From the NCBI RefSeq assembly GCF_037963835.1, contig NZ_CP150145.1, positions 5,704,001 through 5,768,000 of the forward strand: DNA of 64,000 nt, in the 5' to 3' direction. The translations under genes and the position numbers were made by a program. Shown piece after piece: positions 54,547-62,350 of this stretch. The stretch is from Paenibacillus sp. FSL H8-0332. GTDB lineage: Bacteria > Bacillota > Bacilli > Paenibacillales > Paenibacillaceae. Each line of letters starts with the position of its first letter. Position 1 is the first letter of the stretch. The notes beneath the pieces are model-generated. The model was given only the letters and a program-made list of their open reading frames with translations. It was not told where the DNA came from and made no database searches.

Positions 54547-54575
54547 ATCATATTTTCATTACCGGGGATCGTCAA
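54547..54575 (-). promoter_or_regulatory. sigma-A promoter of the nif operon
   Basis: On the minus strand TTGACG (54575-54570), a 17-bp spacer and TATGAT (54552-54547). The start of transcription would be near 54540, giving a leader of about 92 nt. It is a standard sigma-70-type promoter, not the sigma-54 type used for nif in proteobacteria. Confidence 0.85.
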
Positions 54576-54634
54576 TTAGTCCAACGTTCATTTCGTCCTT
54601 CATTTCCTTTTGTTTGCAGTTTCGCCATATCATA

Positions 54635-54651
54635 TGTCAACTTATATGACT
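54635..54651 (-). promoter_or_regulatory. GlnR site I upstream of the nif promoter
   Basis: TGTCAACTTATATGACT matches TGTNA-N7-TNACA except for the last base. It is centred about 100 bp upstream of the predicted start, where a known GlnR site activates nif transcription under nitrogen limitation in P. polymyxa. Confidence 0.7.
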
Positions 54652-54715
54652 CATACTTATCATGTTTCCGTTTTCAGGCCAGTCATTTCTATTGATATTT
54701 GTTCTCACAAAAACA

Positions 54716-54744
54716 TTGACAATGTCTCTTAACTCGGATATGAT
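54716..54744 (+). promoter_or_regulatory. sigma-A promoter of the Mn riboswitch/TerC unit
   Basis: Consensus TTGACA (54716-54721), 17-bp spacer, TATGAT (54739-54744). It is divergent from the nif promoter; the two -35 elements lie about 140 bp apart. Confidence 0.88.
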
Positions 54745-54789
54745 ACTTTTAGTCAGAAGCGAATACCTTATAATTTCATATAATCCCGT

Positions 54790-54945
54790 AAAGGGGAGTA
54801 GCTGTTAGATAAAATCGTCAATACGAGAATGTGAGGATGTTCTCCGGTTTTATCGGCAATAAATTATTGTTAGCGAGACCTTTACCAATCAGGTTACCTT
54901 TATTCCAAAGGCTAATCTGTTTGGTAAAGGTCTTTTTTATATAGT
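54790..54945 (+). promoter_or_regulatory. yybP-ykoY manganese riboswitch with terminator
   Basis: Conserved aptamer elements: AAAGGGGAGTAGC at 54790-54802, TCGTCAATACGA, and TTAGCGAGACCTTTACC near 54870-54886. The last arm GACCTTTACC (54877-54886) can also pair with GGTAAAGGTC (54923-54932), which is followed by TTTTTT, forming the intrinsic terminator. Mn2+ binding is known to favour antitermination in this class. It precedes a TerC/YkoY gene, the most common partner. Confidence 0.93.
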
Positions 54946-55015
54946 TTTGGTTACAATAGTTGTATCATGGGTATTTTTCAACAAAGCAGCTAAACCACTT
55001 GAGGAGGAAACAGCA

Positions 55016-55843
55016 ATGGATTGGGGATTATTATTAGAATACGGATGGGTATTGCTCGTTCTCGTAGCACTGGAAGGGCTGCTTGCCGCAGATAACGCAC
55101 TTGTACTGGCAATCATGGTCAAACATCTTCCTGATGAGGAACGTAAGAAGGCGTTGTTCTACGGATTGGCCGGGGCCTTTGTGTTCCGGTTCGGATCGCT
55201 GTTCGTCATCTCCTATCTGGTGGATATTTGGCAGGTACAAGCCATCGGAGCGCTCTATCTATTATTTATCGCGGGGAATCACATCTTCCGAAAAGTGTTA
55301 TTCGCTAAGCCGGTCACGGAAGAAGCCGCCGAAAGCGGAAGTCCCGGAGCTGTTAATAAGAAGAAAGCCAGCTTCTGGTTCACTGTATTTAAGGTAGAAG
55401 TAGCCGATATCGCCTTTGCGGTGGACTCCATCCTCGCAGCCGTAGCCCTGGCCGTTGCTCTTCCGCCAAGCGGAATCGGCCACATCGGCGGCCTCGACGG
55501 CGGACAGTTCCTCGTGATCTTTGCGGGCGGATTCATCGGTCTTGTGATTATGCGGTTCGCTGCTTCCTTCTTCGTTAAGCTGCTTCATACCCGTCCGGGC
55601 CTTGAAGTTGCCGCCTTCTTCATTGTCGGCTGGGTTGGGATTAAGCTCGCTGTCATCACTCTGGCTCACCCTTCCCTGGGTGTATTGTCCGAAGACTTCG
55701 CGCACAGCACCTGGTGGAAATTAACCTTCTATGTGGTTCTGATCATCATTGCAGCTACAGGCTGGTTCTTAAGCAGTGTCAAGACCGAAGAGAATGTCGG
55801 CGAGAATCCTGTCAAGGAAGTCGATAAGCAGCTCGGTAAATAA
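55016..55843 (+). CDS. TerC-family Mn exporter (YkoY/MeeF-like)
   Basis: A 275-aa integral membrane protein with about seven helices. Conserved acidic helices: LEGLLAADNALVLAIMVKHL and VEVADIAFAVDSILAAVALA, the metal-binding pairs of TerC. The start at 55016 has GAGGAGG upstream; a frame from 54947 begins inside the riboswitch. YkoY/YceF proteins export Mn or metallate secreted enzymes in Bacillus. The riboswitch supports manganese as ligand. It is divergent from nif. Confidence 0.92.
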   Translation: MDWGLLLEYGWVLLVLVALEGLLAADNALVLAIMVKHLPDEERKKALFYGLAGAFVFRFGSLFVISYLVDIWQVQAIGALYLLFIAGNHIFRKVLFAKPVTEEAAESGSPGAVNKKKASFWFTVFKVEVADIAFAVDSILAAVALAVALPPSGIGHIGGLDGGQFLVIFAGGFIGLVIMRFAASFFVKLLHTRPGLEVAAFFIVGWVGIKLAVITLAHPSLGVLSEDFAHSTWWKLTFYVVLIIIAATGWFLSSVKTEENVGENPVKEVDKQLGK

Positions 55844-55899
55844 TCTCTATTAGAAAGAAAAGCTATATAAGATGCCCTTAAGATTAGAACTCAAAGCTT

Positions 55900-56035
55900 G
55901 GTCGTCGCTGCGGTGAACATTTGGACTTCCGGCCGCTGCCCAATTTGAATTTCCTGATTGAAACCGCTACTCGCGGTAGAAATCCAAATACAAAGGCGGT
56001 CGCTTTCGCTCCTACAGTTCCAAATTTCCCCTCCG
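55900..56035 (-). repeat. dispersed intergenic repeat, copy 2
   Basis: On the minus strand this starts GAGCGAAAGCGACCGCCTTT and continues TGTATTTGGATTTCTACC, matching the order of motifs in 16285-16400. It also contains ATCAGGAAAT and an AGCGGCCGG stretch like those in copy 1. No reading frame is supported. Confidence 0.4.
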
Positions 56036-56084
56036 TTTCTTTTTGCTTTTTGTTAATTCTTTAGTGCGTCTTATATAGTCCATA

Positions 56085-56151
56085 AAAAAGAAATCGCCCC
56101 TTTGGGATGGATGGTCGATCTTCCATCTTACCAAAAGGGCGATTTCTTTTT
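56085..56151. terminator. bidirectional terminator between terC and the NitT/TauT ABC operon
   Basis: Arms AAAAAGAAATCGCCC (56085-56099) and GGGCGATTTCTTTTT (56137-56151), extended by TTTGG/CCAAA. Both convergent operons can use it. Confidence 0.9.
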
Positions 56152-56192
56152 GAGTTTTTGAAACTTAGATGTATTGTATACCGCTTAAACAG

Positions 56193-56945
56193 CTACCTCC
56201 GCCACTTCATAAATCTGTAATCCAGCACATCCACCAGCAGGAACAGCACGAATCCCACCAGACTGAACAGCATAATTCCGGCATACATCTCAGGGTAGTC
56301 CAGCCGCAGCCAGGCATCCATGATAAAGAAGCCCATACCATGCTCCGTACCATAGATTTCGGTGAAAAAGAGTACGGAAATCGCTGTGCCCAGCGATATG
56401 CGAATGGTACTGAGGATCACCGACAAAGCGCCGGGAAGCGTCACATTCCAGAATTTCTGCATCGTGCTGGCACCTATACTCGTCAGTACATCATAAGTAC
56501 TCTCGGGGATAGCCTTCACACCATCGCGTACCGAGATAATGACCTGGAATAGCAGGATCAGCATAATCATCAGCACCTTGGAGGTTTCTCCGAGTCCGAA
56601 GAAGAGCATGACCACCGGCAACAGCGCAATTTTGGGAATCGGATAGGTCAGATAGACGACGGGGTCCAGTATCCGGTTCCAGAAGGGGGAGCGGCCCATC
56701 AGCAGACCGGCCAGCAGACCCAGCAGCAGAGCCAGCAGCACACCTTCAGTGATCCGCATCAGACTGTAGCCGACATTCAGCGCCACATCATGGGCCCCCA
56801 GTTGAAACATCGCCTTATACACCGCACCCGGGCTGGGCAGAATCGCGTGATTCATGAGCAGATAAGCGACATACCAGACAACATTCATTCCGGCAAAAAC
56901 GAGCAGCAGGCGCAGCAGGTGAACAAAATGCCGTCGTTTTACCAT
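56193..56945 (-). CDS. NitT/TauT-type ABC transporter permease
   Basis: Membrane subunit, 250 aa, with six helices (VHLLRLLLVFAGMNVVWYVA, VLLALLLGLLAGLLMG, PKIALLPVVMLFFGLGETSK, etc.). The EAA loop reads VLTSIGASTMQKFWNVTLPG, typical of SsuC/TauC/NrtB permeases. It overlaps the ATPase gene by 7 bp. Third gene of a binding protein, ATPase, permease operon. Confidence 0.92.
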   Translation of the reverse strand: MVKRRHFVHLLRLLLVFAGMNVVWYVAYLLMNHAILPSPGAVYKAMFQLGAHDVALNVGYSLMRITEGVLLALLLGLLAGLLMGRSPFWNRILDPVVYLTYPIPKIALLPVVMLFFGLGETSKVLMIMLILLFQVIISVRDGVKAIPESTYDVLTSIGASTMQKFWNVTLPGALSVILSTIRISLGTAISVLFFTEIYGTEHGMGFFIMDAWLRLDYPEMYAGIMLFSLVGFVLFLLVDVLDYRFMKWRR

Positions 56946-57721
56946 TTCTCCATCATTACCTTTCGGATTCTCTTGGACTGCATAAAGTACTCATCGCTCT
57001 CCCGCTTCTCGGAATGCTTCATTGCAAATACAGCAGCGTTCTCGAGAATCTCCGGCGGCTCCTGCTGTCCCGGCAGCATGATGATAATCTTCTGTCCCAG
57101 GAGAATCGCCTCCTCCACATCGTGGGTGACGAACAGCGTGGTCGCCGGATGCGCCTGCCAGTTATCGATAAAAATCTGCTGCAGCCCTTCCCGCGTAATG
57201 GCGTCCAGTGCCGAGAACGGCTCATCCAGCAGCAGAAGGGTCGGCAGAATGGCAAAGGCGCGGGCAATGGCTACCCGCTGCTGCTGACCGCCGCTCAGCG
57301 AGAGCGGAAACCGGCCGGCGAGCTGGGCAATCCCCATGGATTCAAGCCAATGCATAATTTGCCGGTCCTGCTCCCGCCGATTGTGGCCTGCCCCGCCCGG
57401 ACGGGCGATCCGCATCGCAATCCGGATGTTGTCACGGACCGTCTTCCAGGGCAGCAGGCCATAATTCTGCGGCACCAGCCCGATCAGCGTGTCCTTATCA
57501 TGAACAGATCTGCCATTGAAGAGCAGTTCCCCCTCGTAACCGGGCAGCAATCCGGCAATCGCCCGCAGCAGCGTGGATTTGCCGCTGCCCGAAGGGCCGA
57601 TCACCGTATAAATCCCGTGCTCCGGCAGGGTCAGGTTCATTTCACCCAGAGCCAGCTGCCCGTTCTGATAAGCTACATGGAGCTGATGAATGCAGAGACC
57701 GCTATTTTTTAAACTGGACAT
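56939..57721 (-). CDS. NitT/TauT-type ABC transporter ATPase
   Basis: A 260-aa ATPase. Walker A GPSGSGKSTL near residue 43, Q-loop LVPQNYGLLPWKTV, signature [17 protein letters not shown], Walker B LLLLDEPFSALD, H-loop LFVTHDVEEAI. The PQNYGLLPW Q-loop is typical of nitrate/sulfonate/taurine class. It overlaps the binding protein gene by 20 bp. Confidence 0.93.
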   Translation of the reverse strand: MSSLKNSGLCIHQLHVAYQNGQLALGEMNLTLPEHGIYTVIGPSGSGKSTLLRAIAGLLPGYEGELLFNGRSVHDKDTLIGLVPQNYGLLPWKTVRDNIRIAMRIARPGGAGHNRREQDRQIMHWLESMGIAQLAGRFPLSLSGGQQQRVAIARAFAILPTLLLLDEPFSALDAITREGLQQIFIDNWQAHPATTLFVTHDVEEAILLGQKIIIMLPGQQEPPEILENAAVFAMKHSEKRESDEYFMQSKRIRKVMMEKW

Positions 57722-58700
57722 CGGAGATCACATCTTCAGCCGATAGTGTTTTGGTCAGCAGTCCTTTTTCACGGGCCCAGGCAAAAGCAGCCTCCACTTC
57801 CTTCACATCCACCTGGTTCGCAGGCAGATACTCCGGCACCTTAATCTCATTCTTCAGCGTGTCGGGAAAACCCACTTCCTTAATAATCAGGTCGATATAT
57901 TCCGATTGGTCATGCGTCTTCATATAATCAACAGCCTCATCATAAGCGGCGTACATATCACGGATTCCCTGACCCTTGGCATCAATGGCACTCTGCGGAA
58001 AAGCCAGCACAAACGGATTGATACCCGCACTGTGAGTAGAGCTGAGAACGCGCAGACCTGCAGTGCGGCCCATGGTTACAAAAGGCTCCGGCAAAACAGC
58101 CGCATCCGCCTTATTATTCTTAAGCAGCTCCAGACGCGTTGGAATCTGCGGCACTTCCGTTACAGTAATATCGGCTTCCGTCAGGCCTGCCTGCTTCAGC
58201 ATCATAGCGACGGTATACTGGGTCGAGGTATTCTTGGACAGGATGACGTTCTTCCCTTTCAGATCCTTTACCTCTTTCACTTCATCATTTCCGGTCAGCA
58301 GGTCGAATTCACCTGTGGTCGTGCTGGTGATTTTGACATCGAGTCCTGCTTCATTATAGATCGAGATCGCCACCAGATCCGCACTGAGGCCATCTACCTT
58401 ACCCGCCTGAAAAGCCACATCACGATCCTTCGCGCTCTTGAAGGTCTGGATATCCAGGTTCACATGATGCTTCTGATCGAATCCCTGCTCATGGGCAATA
58501 ATAAAAGGAATCGCGTCGATGGATGGCAGTAGTCCCAGCGATATCGTAACAGCCTCAGCAGGTGCAGCTGCAACAGCTCCTGTATTCGAATTTTTGGCAT
58601 TTCCTGCCTGATTTGCGCTACCGCATCCGGCAGCTACCACGCTGACAGCAGCGGTCAGCACGACTAGCTTCATAAGGTGTTTCCAGTTTCTTGTCTTCAT
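57702..58700 (-). CDS. NitT/TauT-type solute-binding lipoprotein
   Basis: A 332-aa lipoprotein (lipobox VAAGC, Cys about 26) with an Ala/Asn-rich linker and an SBP/NMT1 domain: ISLGLLPSIDAIPFIIAHEQ, VDGLSADLVAISIYNEAGLD, LSKNTSTQYTVAMMLKQAGL and NNKADAAVLPEPFVTMGRTA. Substrates of the class include sulfonates, nitrate, and thiamine precursors; the site residues do not let me choose. GGGGG lies 10 bp before the ATG at 58700. It is the first gene of the operon. Confidence 0.9.
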   Translation of the reverse strand: MKTRNWKHLMKLVVLTAAVSVVAAGCGSANQAGNAKNSNTGAVAAAPAEAVTISLGLLPSIDAIPFIIAHEQGFDQKHHVNLDIQTFKSAKDRDVAFQAGKVDGLSADLVAISIYNEAGLDVKITSTTTGEFDLLTGNDEVKEVKDLKGKNVILSKNTSTQYTVAMMLKQAGLTEADITVTEVPQIPTRLELLKNNKADAAVLPEPFVTMGRTAGLRVLSSTHSAGINPFVLAFPQSAIDAKGQGIRDMYAAYDEAVDYMKTHDQSEYIDLIIKEVGFPDTLKNEIKVPEYLPANQVDVKEVEAAFAWAREKGLLTKTLSAEDVISDVQFKK

Positions 58701-58955
58701 GAATCTTGATTCCCCCATCTCTTATCGGTTACGCTTCATGCGAATTTATTCACATACATAGTACACCCATTGTCCTATTTTGTATATTTATAAATTTAAG
58801 TATCAGTCTTCTAATGTCCAATATGTTCATGGAATTCTTTTTACAGCAGCACCCAATAATGACGCAAATATGCTATAATAACCTGTACCTATTCCGCAGG
58901 TATCCCCCCTTCAAGCAGCAGTCCTATTCCAACCCTATCTAAGGAGCTGTGCCCA

Positions 58956-59354
58956 ATGAGCGATGTAATTCTCCAACAAATTCTTGCCGAGCTGCAAGGA
59001 GTAAAATCAGAAATTTCAGGGATGAATTCCGAAATTTCAGGAATCAAGTCCGAAATTTCAGAAATAAAGTCCGATGTTAAAAATCTTCAGTCAGAATTCG
59101 CTGCATTCAAGTCTGAAATTTCAGCCGAACTGGTGATCATCAAGGCTGACATTGAAAGTATTAAGGAAGATACGAAGCTAATTCCGCTTATTCAACAAGC
59201 GGTGTCCGAAGTCAACGCTGAAGTCGTTGCTGGCCGGGATACGCTGGAGCGGATCGACCGGAGCCTACGAGGACATGACGCAACGCTGGATATACTGGCC
59301 CGGCGTTCTATAGATCAGGAAGCTGAATTGAAACGTTTAGCTGCTTCTGCATAA
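58956..59354 (+). CDS. coiled-coil protein with undecad/heptad repeats, unknown
   Basis: A 132-aa protein, AAGGAG upstream. Residues 10-75 form a long coiled coil with repeated SEISGIKSEIS units (four near-copies visible in DNA as AAATTTCAGGxATxAAxTCCG). The C-terminal part (residues 95-128, GRDTLERIDRSLRGHDATL) is a second helix. No signal or membrane helix. Such DUF-type coiled-coil proteins occur in Paenibacillus and phage tail-fibre-like genes; function unknown. Confidence 0.7.
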   Translation: MSDVILQQILAELQGVKSEISGMNSEISGIKSEISEIKSDVKNLQSEFAAFKSEISAELVIIKADIESIKEDTKLIPLIQQAVSEVNAEVVAGRDTLERIDRSLRGHDATLDILARRSIDQEAELKRLAASA

Positions 59355-59509
59355 AATCCTGCCCCGAAGCGACCGCCCTCCCGGCTGCCGCTTTTTTTGT
59401 TGCCCGCACACAGTCCATCCCACAAGGACATTGTTCTCTTATGCAAATACAAACCCAGTTATATCAACATTATTCCTTATTTATTTGTCTTTTATAGGCG
59501 GACATTTCA

Positions 59510-59537
59510 TTGCTTTATGGATTATGTATGCTATAAT
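59510..59537 (+). promoter_or_regulatory. sigma-A promoter of the 61-aa gene
   Basis: TTGCTT (59510-59515), 16-bp spacer and TATAAT (59532-59537), 70 bp upstream of the ATG at 59607. Confidence 0.7.
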
Positions 59538-59606
59538 GAAAACGTAACCAAAAGAGATGTCCCAGAGGTTTATTACCGTATTTCATCGCCAAGGAGGATG
59601 AATGCA

Positions 59607-59792
59607 ATGCTGGCAGGAATTAAGGAACTGAAGAATTGGGTAACCGGGATGTGGCAGCCGGGGATGGCTTCCGGGGAAGAGGATTACCGGAGAATGGAAT
59701 ACAGCGCACACCGCCATCTGCACACACCGCCAACCCCAAGCCCGCTTACTTACGAACAGGAATCGCGCATCAAGACCGTCAAATTTCACTAA
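59607..59792 (+). CDS. small 61-aa protein, unknown
   Basis: ATG at 59607 with AAGGAGG 9 bp upstream; the ATG at 59598 abuts the RBS and is too close. The product (LAGIKELKNWVTGMWQPGMA, EDYRRMEYSAHRHLHTPPTP) is hydrophilic with a His/Pro-rich centre and a basic tail ending KTVKFH. Own promoter and terminator argue that it is real. No family recognised. Confidence 0.6.
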   Translation: MLAGIKELKNWVTGMWQPGMASGEEDYRRMEYSAHRHLHTPPTPSPLTYEQESRIKTVKFH

Positions 59793-59836
59793 TTCCAATT
59801 AGATCTATATATAGAACACCCTTCACCTATCAGGTT

Positions 59837-59880
59837 AAGGCCGCTAAGGAACGGGAGCATCCCGGTTCAGGCGGCCTTTT
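59837..59880. terminator. bidirectional terminator
   Basis: Arms AAGGCCGC (59837-59844) and GCGGCCTT (59871-59878) enclose an inner CGGGA/TCCCG hairpin; TTTTA follows on the plus strand. It serves the 61-aa gene and the convergent hydrolase gene. Confidence 0.75.
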
Positions 59881-59899
59881 ATTTGTTGCACTAAATTCA

Positions 59900-60736
59900 T
59901 TATCTTGCTAACCATCGCAGGATCGTCTGTGCCGCTTCCAGATAGCGCTGTCCTACGAGCAGGCCGGTATGGGTGGTGTTCCAAAGACCTGCATAGGCTG
60001 CGCGGAAATACGCTGCATTGGCTCTGCCACGGCGCTCATCCTCATCACTGTTAACGGCATGGATCACCAGACAAGGGCAAGTAATGTACCCGCTGTCTAC
60101 GGATACCCCCGCTGCCCCGAAATGATAAGAAAAAGTTCGAAAAGCCTTGGCGGACTCCATCGTCAGGTATTTGCGCTGAAACGCTATGTCTTCTGCCGTT
60201 TCATCCAGGCTGCTCTCCTCTTCGCGGACCGGAGCGGGCACTACATTAACTGGTATCGTTCTGACGATATCCGTATAAGGGACCTCCTCATGTACCTCTC
60301 TACATAGACTTGAATCAATCAGCACAAGTCCGGGCAGTCCGGCTGTCTCCGCCACCTTCTGGCTAAGAATCCCGCCCATGCTGAACCCGATCAGGACAGG
60401 AGTAACTCCGCATTCAGCCTGGATCACCTGCACCACTTCATGGATATCCTCCAGATAATCTTCAAAGGTAATCTGCGTCATATCCAGCACACGGCTCCGG
60501 TAATGACTTCTCAGATTCATCACATAACAGGTCCAGCCTTCGCGAATGATATGGGGAATGTGCTTGCTCCACATCCAGCTTCCGGTATACGCACCATGTA
60601 CAAACAGCAGGGGTGCCTTATTCTCCTGTTCCTGGCCTTCCCGGGCCTCTTCTCCTTTATAAATCTCCAGGTAGAGATCATGCTCACCGACATATTTCTC
60701 TCTATGCGGCGGTAACTCATCAGTGTAGTCTCTCAT
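59900..60736 (-). CDS. alpha/beta hydrolase under MarR control
   Basis: A 278-aa serine hydrolase. Oxyanion region LLFVHGAYTGSWMWSKHIPH, nucleophile elbow GFSMGGILSQ (GxSxG, Ser near 118), acid and His in CLVIHAVNSDEDERRGRANA and WNTTHTGLLVGQRYLEAAQT. AAAGGA precedes the ATG. A palindrome identical to that of the marR promoter sits 20 bp upstream of the start. Substrate unknown; HTH regulation suggests an inducible esterase or lactonase. Confidence 0.9.
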   Translation of the reverse strand: MRDYTDELPPHREKYVGEHDLYLEIYKGEEAREGQEQENKAPLLFVHGAYTGSWMWSKHIPHIIREGWTCYVMNLRSHYRSRVLDMTQITFEDYLEDIHEVVQVIQAECGVTPVLIGFSMGGILSQKVAETAGLPGLVLIDSSLCREVHEEVPYTDIVRTIPVNVVPAPVREEESSLDETAEDIAFQRKYLTMESAKAFRTFSYHFGAAGVSVDSGYITCPCLVIHAVNSDEDERRGRANAAYFRAAYAGLWNTTHTGLLVGQRYLEAAQTILRWLAR

Positions 60737-60755
60737 TGTAATGTCCTTTCCATAA

Positions 60756-60775
60756 TTAGTTTGATATCAAACTAA
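60756..60775 (-). promoter_or_regulatory. MarR operator upstream of the hydrolase gene
   Basis: Perfect palindrome TTAGTTTGATATCAAACTAA. It is flanked on the minus strand by a TTGCAT -35-like element and a TAATTA -10-like element, so it occupies the promoter spacer. The same sequence (18 of 20 bases) is in the marR promoter. Confidence 0.85.
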
Positions 60776-60788
60776 AATGCAAATTTTT

Positions 60789-61211
60789 TTAGAAATTATG
60801 ATTGATTTTCATTAAAATCGCCAGCAAAATTGTCTGCTCCTCTTCCGTGATATCGCGGTAGAACTGCTTCAGCATGGCAGAAGAGACCGATTCAAATACA
60901 GGCTCCAGCTCCTTCCCCTTCCCGGTTAGAGTGACGTATACGTACCGGGTGTCCTCCTGATCCCTCTCCTTCTTAACCAGTCCCAGCCGGACCAGCTTAT
61001 CCACAAGTGCTGTAACCGTAGATTTGTCCTTATGAATATGTGCCGAGATCTCGGCCATAGTGAGTCTGTGCTTAGACAGCAGCGCATAAAGAATATCCCC
61101 GTGTGAGGTGGCAATGCCGTCTACTCCCTGCTTCGCCATCTCTTGTACGATGAACCGGTTGACCTTCTCGCGGATCTTGGATATAAGTGAAATAGCATCT
61201 CTAGTTTCCAT
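60789..61211 (-). CDS. MarR family regulator, autoregulated, leaderless
   Basis: A 140-aa winged-helix repressor. DNA-binding part: SHGDILYALLSKHRLTMAEI, AHIHKDKSTVTALVDKLVRL and the wing VKKERDQEDTRYVYVTLTGK. Dimerisation helices flank it. The ATG at 61211 has no Shine-Dalgarno and lies only 6 bases past TATAAT, so the mRNA should start at or next to the ATG. It lies upstream of the hydrolase on the same strand with 52 bp between; each has its own operator. Confidence 0.9.
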   Translation of the reverse strand: METRDAISLISKIREKVNRFIVQEMAKQGVDGIATSHGDILYALLSKHRLTMAEISAHIHKDKSTVTALVDKLVRLGLVKKERDQEDTRYVYVTLTGKGKELEPVFESVSSAMLKQFYRDITEEEQTILLAILMKINHNF

Positions 61212-61217
61212 AAATGA

Positions 61218-61246
61218 ATTATAGTTTGATATCAAACTAATGTCAA
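61218..61246 (-). promoter_or_regulatory. marR promoter with operator in the spacer
   Basis: TTGACA (61246-61241), exactly 17-bp spacer, TATAAT (61223-61218). The 18-bp palindrome TAGTTTGATATCAAACTA (61222-61239) fills the spacer. Bound MarR dimer would exclude sigma factor contact. Confidence 0.9.
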
Positions 61247-61269
61247 TAGATCAGTATTTGAGTGTGCTC

Positions 61270-61626
61270 CTATTCGGGGTCCTTATCAAGCAGCATGACT
61301 TCCTCGCCCCGTTGCTGCCGGATCGCAATATTGGTTCTGCCCCAGGAGCACATCAGGTCAATAATCTCATTGGCTGTGATCCCGTACTCGGTGATGTAAT
61401 ATTCCACTTTGGGCGGCATTTGGCTATAGACCACTCTGCCGATGATCCCGTCACGTTCCAGCTCACGAAGCTGCTGAATCAGAACCTTTTGCGAGATGCC
61501 CGGAATACTGCGCTGCAGTTCACTGGTCCTCTTCGTTCCCGACATCAGTATACATATGATCAGCGACTTCCACTTCCCGCCGATAATCTCAAGCGTCGCC
61601 TCGATCCCTAAATGATATTGCTTCAT
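61270..61626 (-). CDS. HxlR-family redox-type regulator
   Basis: A 118-aa winged-helix regulator. GGAGG is 8 bp before the ATG at 61626. Motifs: GIEATLEIIGGKWKSLIICI, LQRSIPGISQKVLIQQLREL and the wing IIGRVVYSQMPPKVEYYITE. No Cys in the N-terminal helix, unlike YodB/HypR redox sensors, so it may sense by another route. Divergent from a quinone-reductase gene, the common target of this family. Confidence 0.9.
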   Translation of the reverse strand: MKQYHLGIEATLEIIGGKWKSLIICILMSGTKRTSELQRSIPGISQKVLIQQLRELERDGIIGRVVYSQMPPKVEYYITEYGITANEIIDLMCSWGRTNIAIRQQRGEEVMLLDKDPE

Positions 61627-61710
61627 CCCCGGCACCTCCCCTGTCATAATATGAACACTGCTTCTCTTAGCATGCCACAATATCCGCTAAAGTCTAGTGC
61701 ACACCTTGAG

Positions 61711-61723
61711 GTAACCTTGTTAC
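61711..61723 (+). promoter_or_regulatory. candidate HxlR operator
   Basis: GTAACCTTGTTAC is an inverted repeat with a 3-bp spacer in the intergenic region between hxlR and the oxidoreductase gene. It is a candidate by position only; no consensus is known to me for this subfamily. Confidence 0.4.
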
Positions 61724-61812
61724 TTTATTGTGTGTATTTACATTTTCGGGGGCTTACAAAATAATAGAAACAGCTGCACAACACAAATTATACACCGGAA
61801 AGGTGATCCATA

Positions 61813-62343
61813 ATGACAACCCTGATAATCCTGGCACACCCCGATATAGAGGCTTCAAGAGTGAACCGGAGATGGAGACAAAAGCTGCTGCTGCATCCGG
61901 AGGACGTAACGGTCCACGAGCTCTACAAGGAATACCCGGACTGGAGCATCAATGTTCCGCGGGAGCAGCGTTTATTGGAGGCGCACGAGCTGATTATTTT
62001 CCAATTCCCCTTATACTGGTACAGCTACCCACCGCTGCTGAAAAAATGGCTGGACGATGTGTTCACTCACGGCTGGGCTTACGGTTCGAGCGGGAACAAG
62101 CTGCAGGGTAAGAAGCTGGGCATTGCTATGACCATTGGCGATAAAAAGGAAAACTACCAGCCTGCCGGGTCTGTTTCTTTTACAGTAGATGAGATCATCG
62201 CCCCGTTCCAGGCCAGTGCCATCCATGTCGGCGCAGCCGCCCTACCTTACTTCGCCGTGTTCGGCGCTTCCTTCCAGGCGAGTGACGATGAAATTAATCA
62301 GAGTGCCGTGGAGTATCTGGAGTATATCCTTCGGAACCGGTAA
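61813..62343 (+). CDS. NAD(P)H oxidoreductase, flavodoxin-like (quinone reductase type)
   Basis: A 176-aa flavoprotein of the KefF/YwrO/NQO1-like group. GGAAAGG upstream. N-terminal strand TLIILAHPDIEASRVNRRWR, phosphate/FMN-binding, and the conserved QFPLYWYSYPPLLKKWLDDV with FTHGWAYGSSGNKLQGKKLG. Reduces quinones or similar electrophiles with NAD(P)H in the family. Control by the divergent HxlR regulator is inferred from layout. Confidence 0.9.
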   Translation: MTTLIILAHPDIEASRVNRRWRQKLLLHPEDVTVHELYKEYPDWSINVPREQRLLEAHELIIFQFPLYWYSYPPLLKKWLDDVFTHGWAYGSSGNKLQGKKLGIAMTIGDKKENYQPAGSVSFTVDEIIAPFQASAIHVGAAALPYFAVFGASFQASDDEINQSAVEYLEYILRNR

Positions 62344-62350
62344 TATGCCG

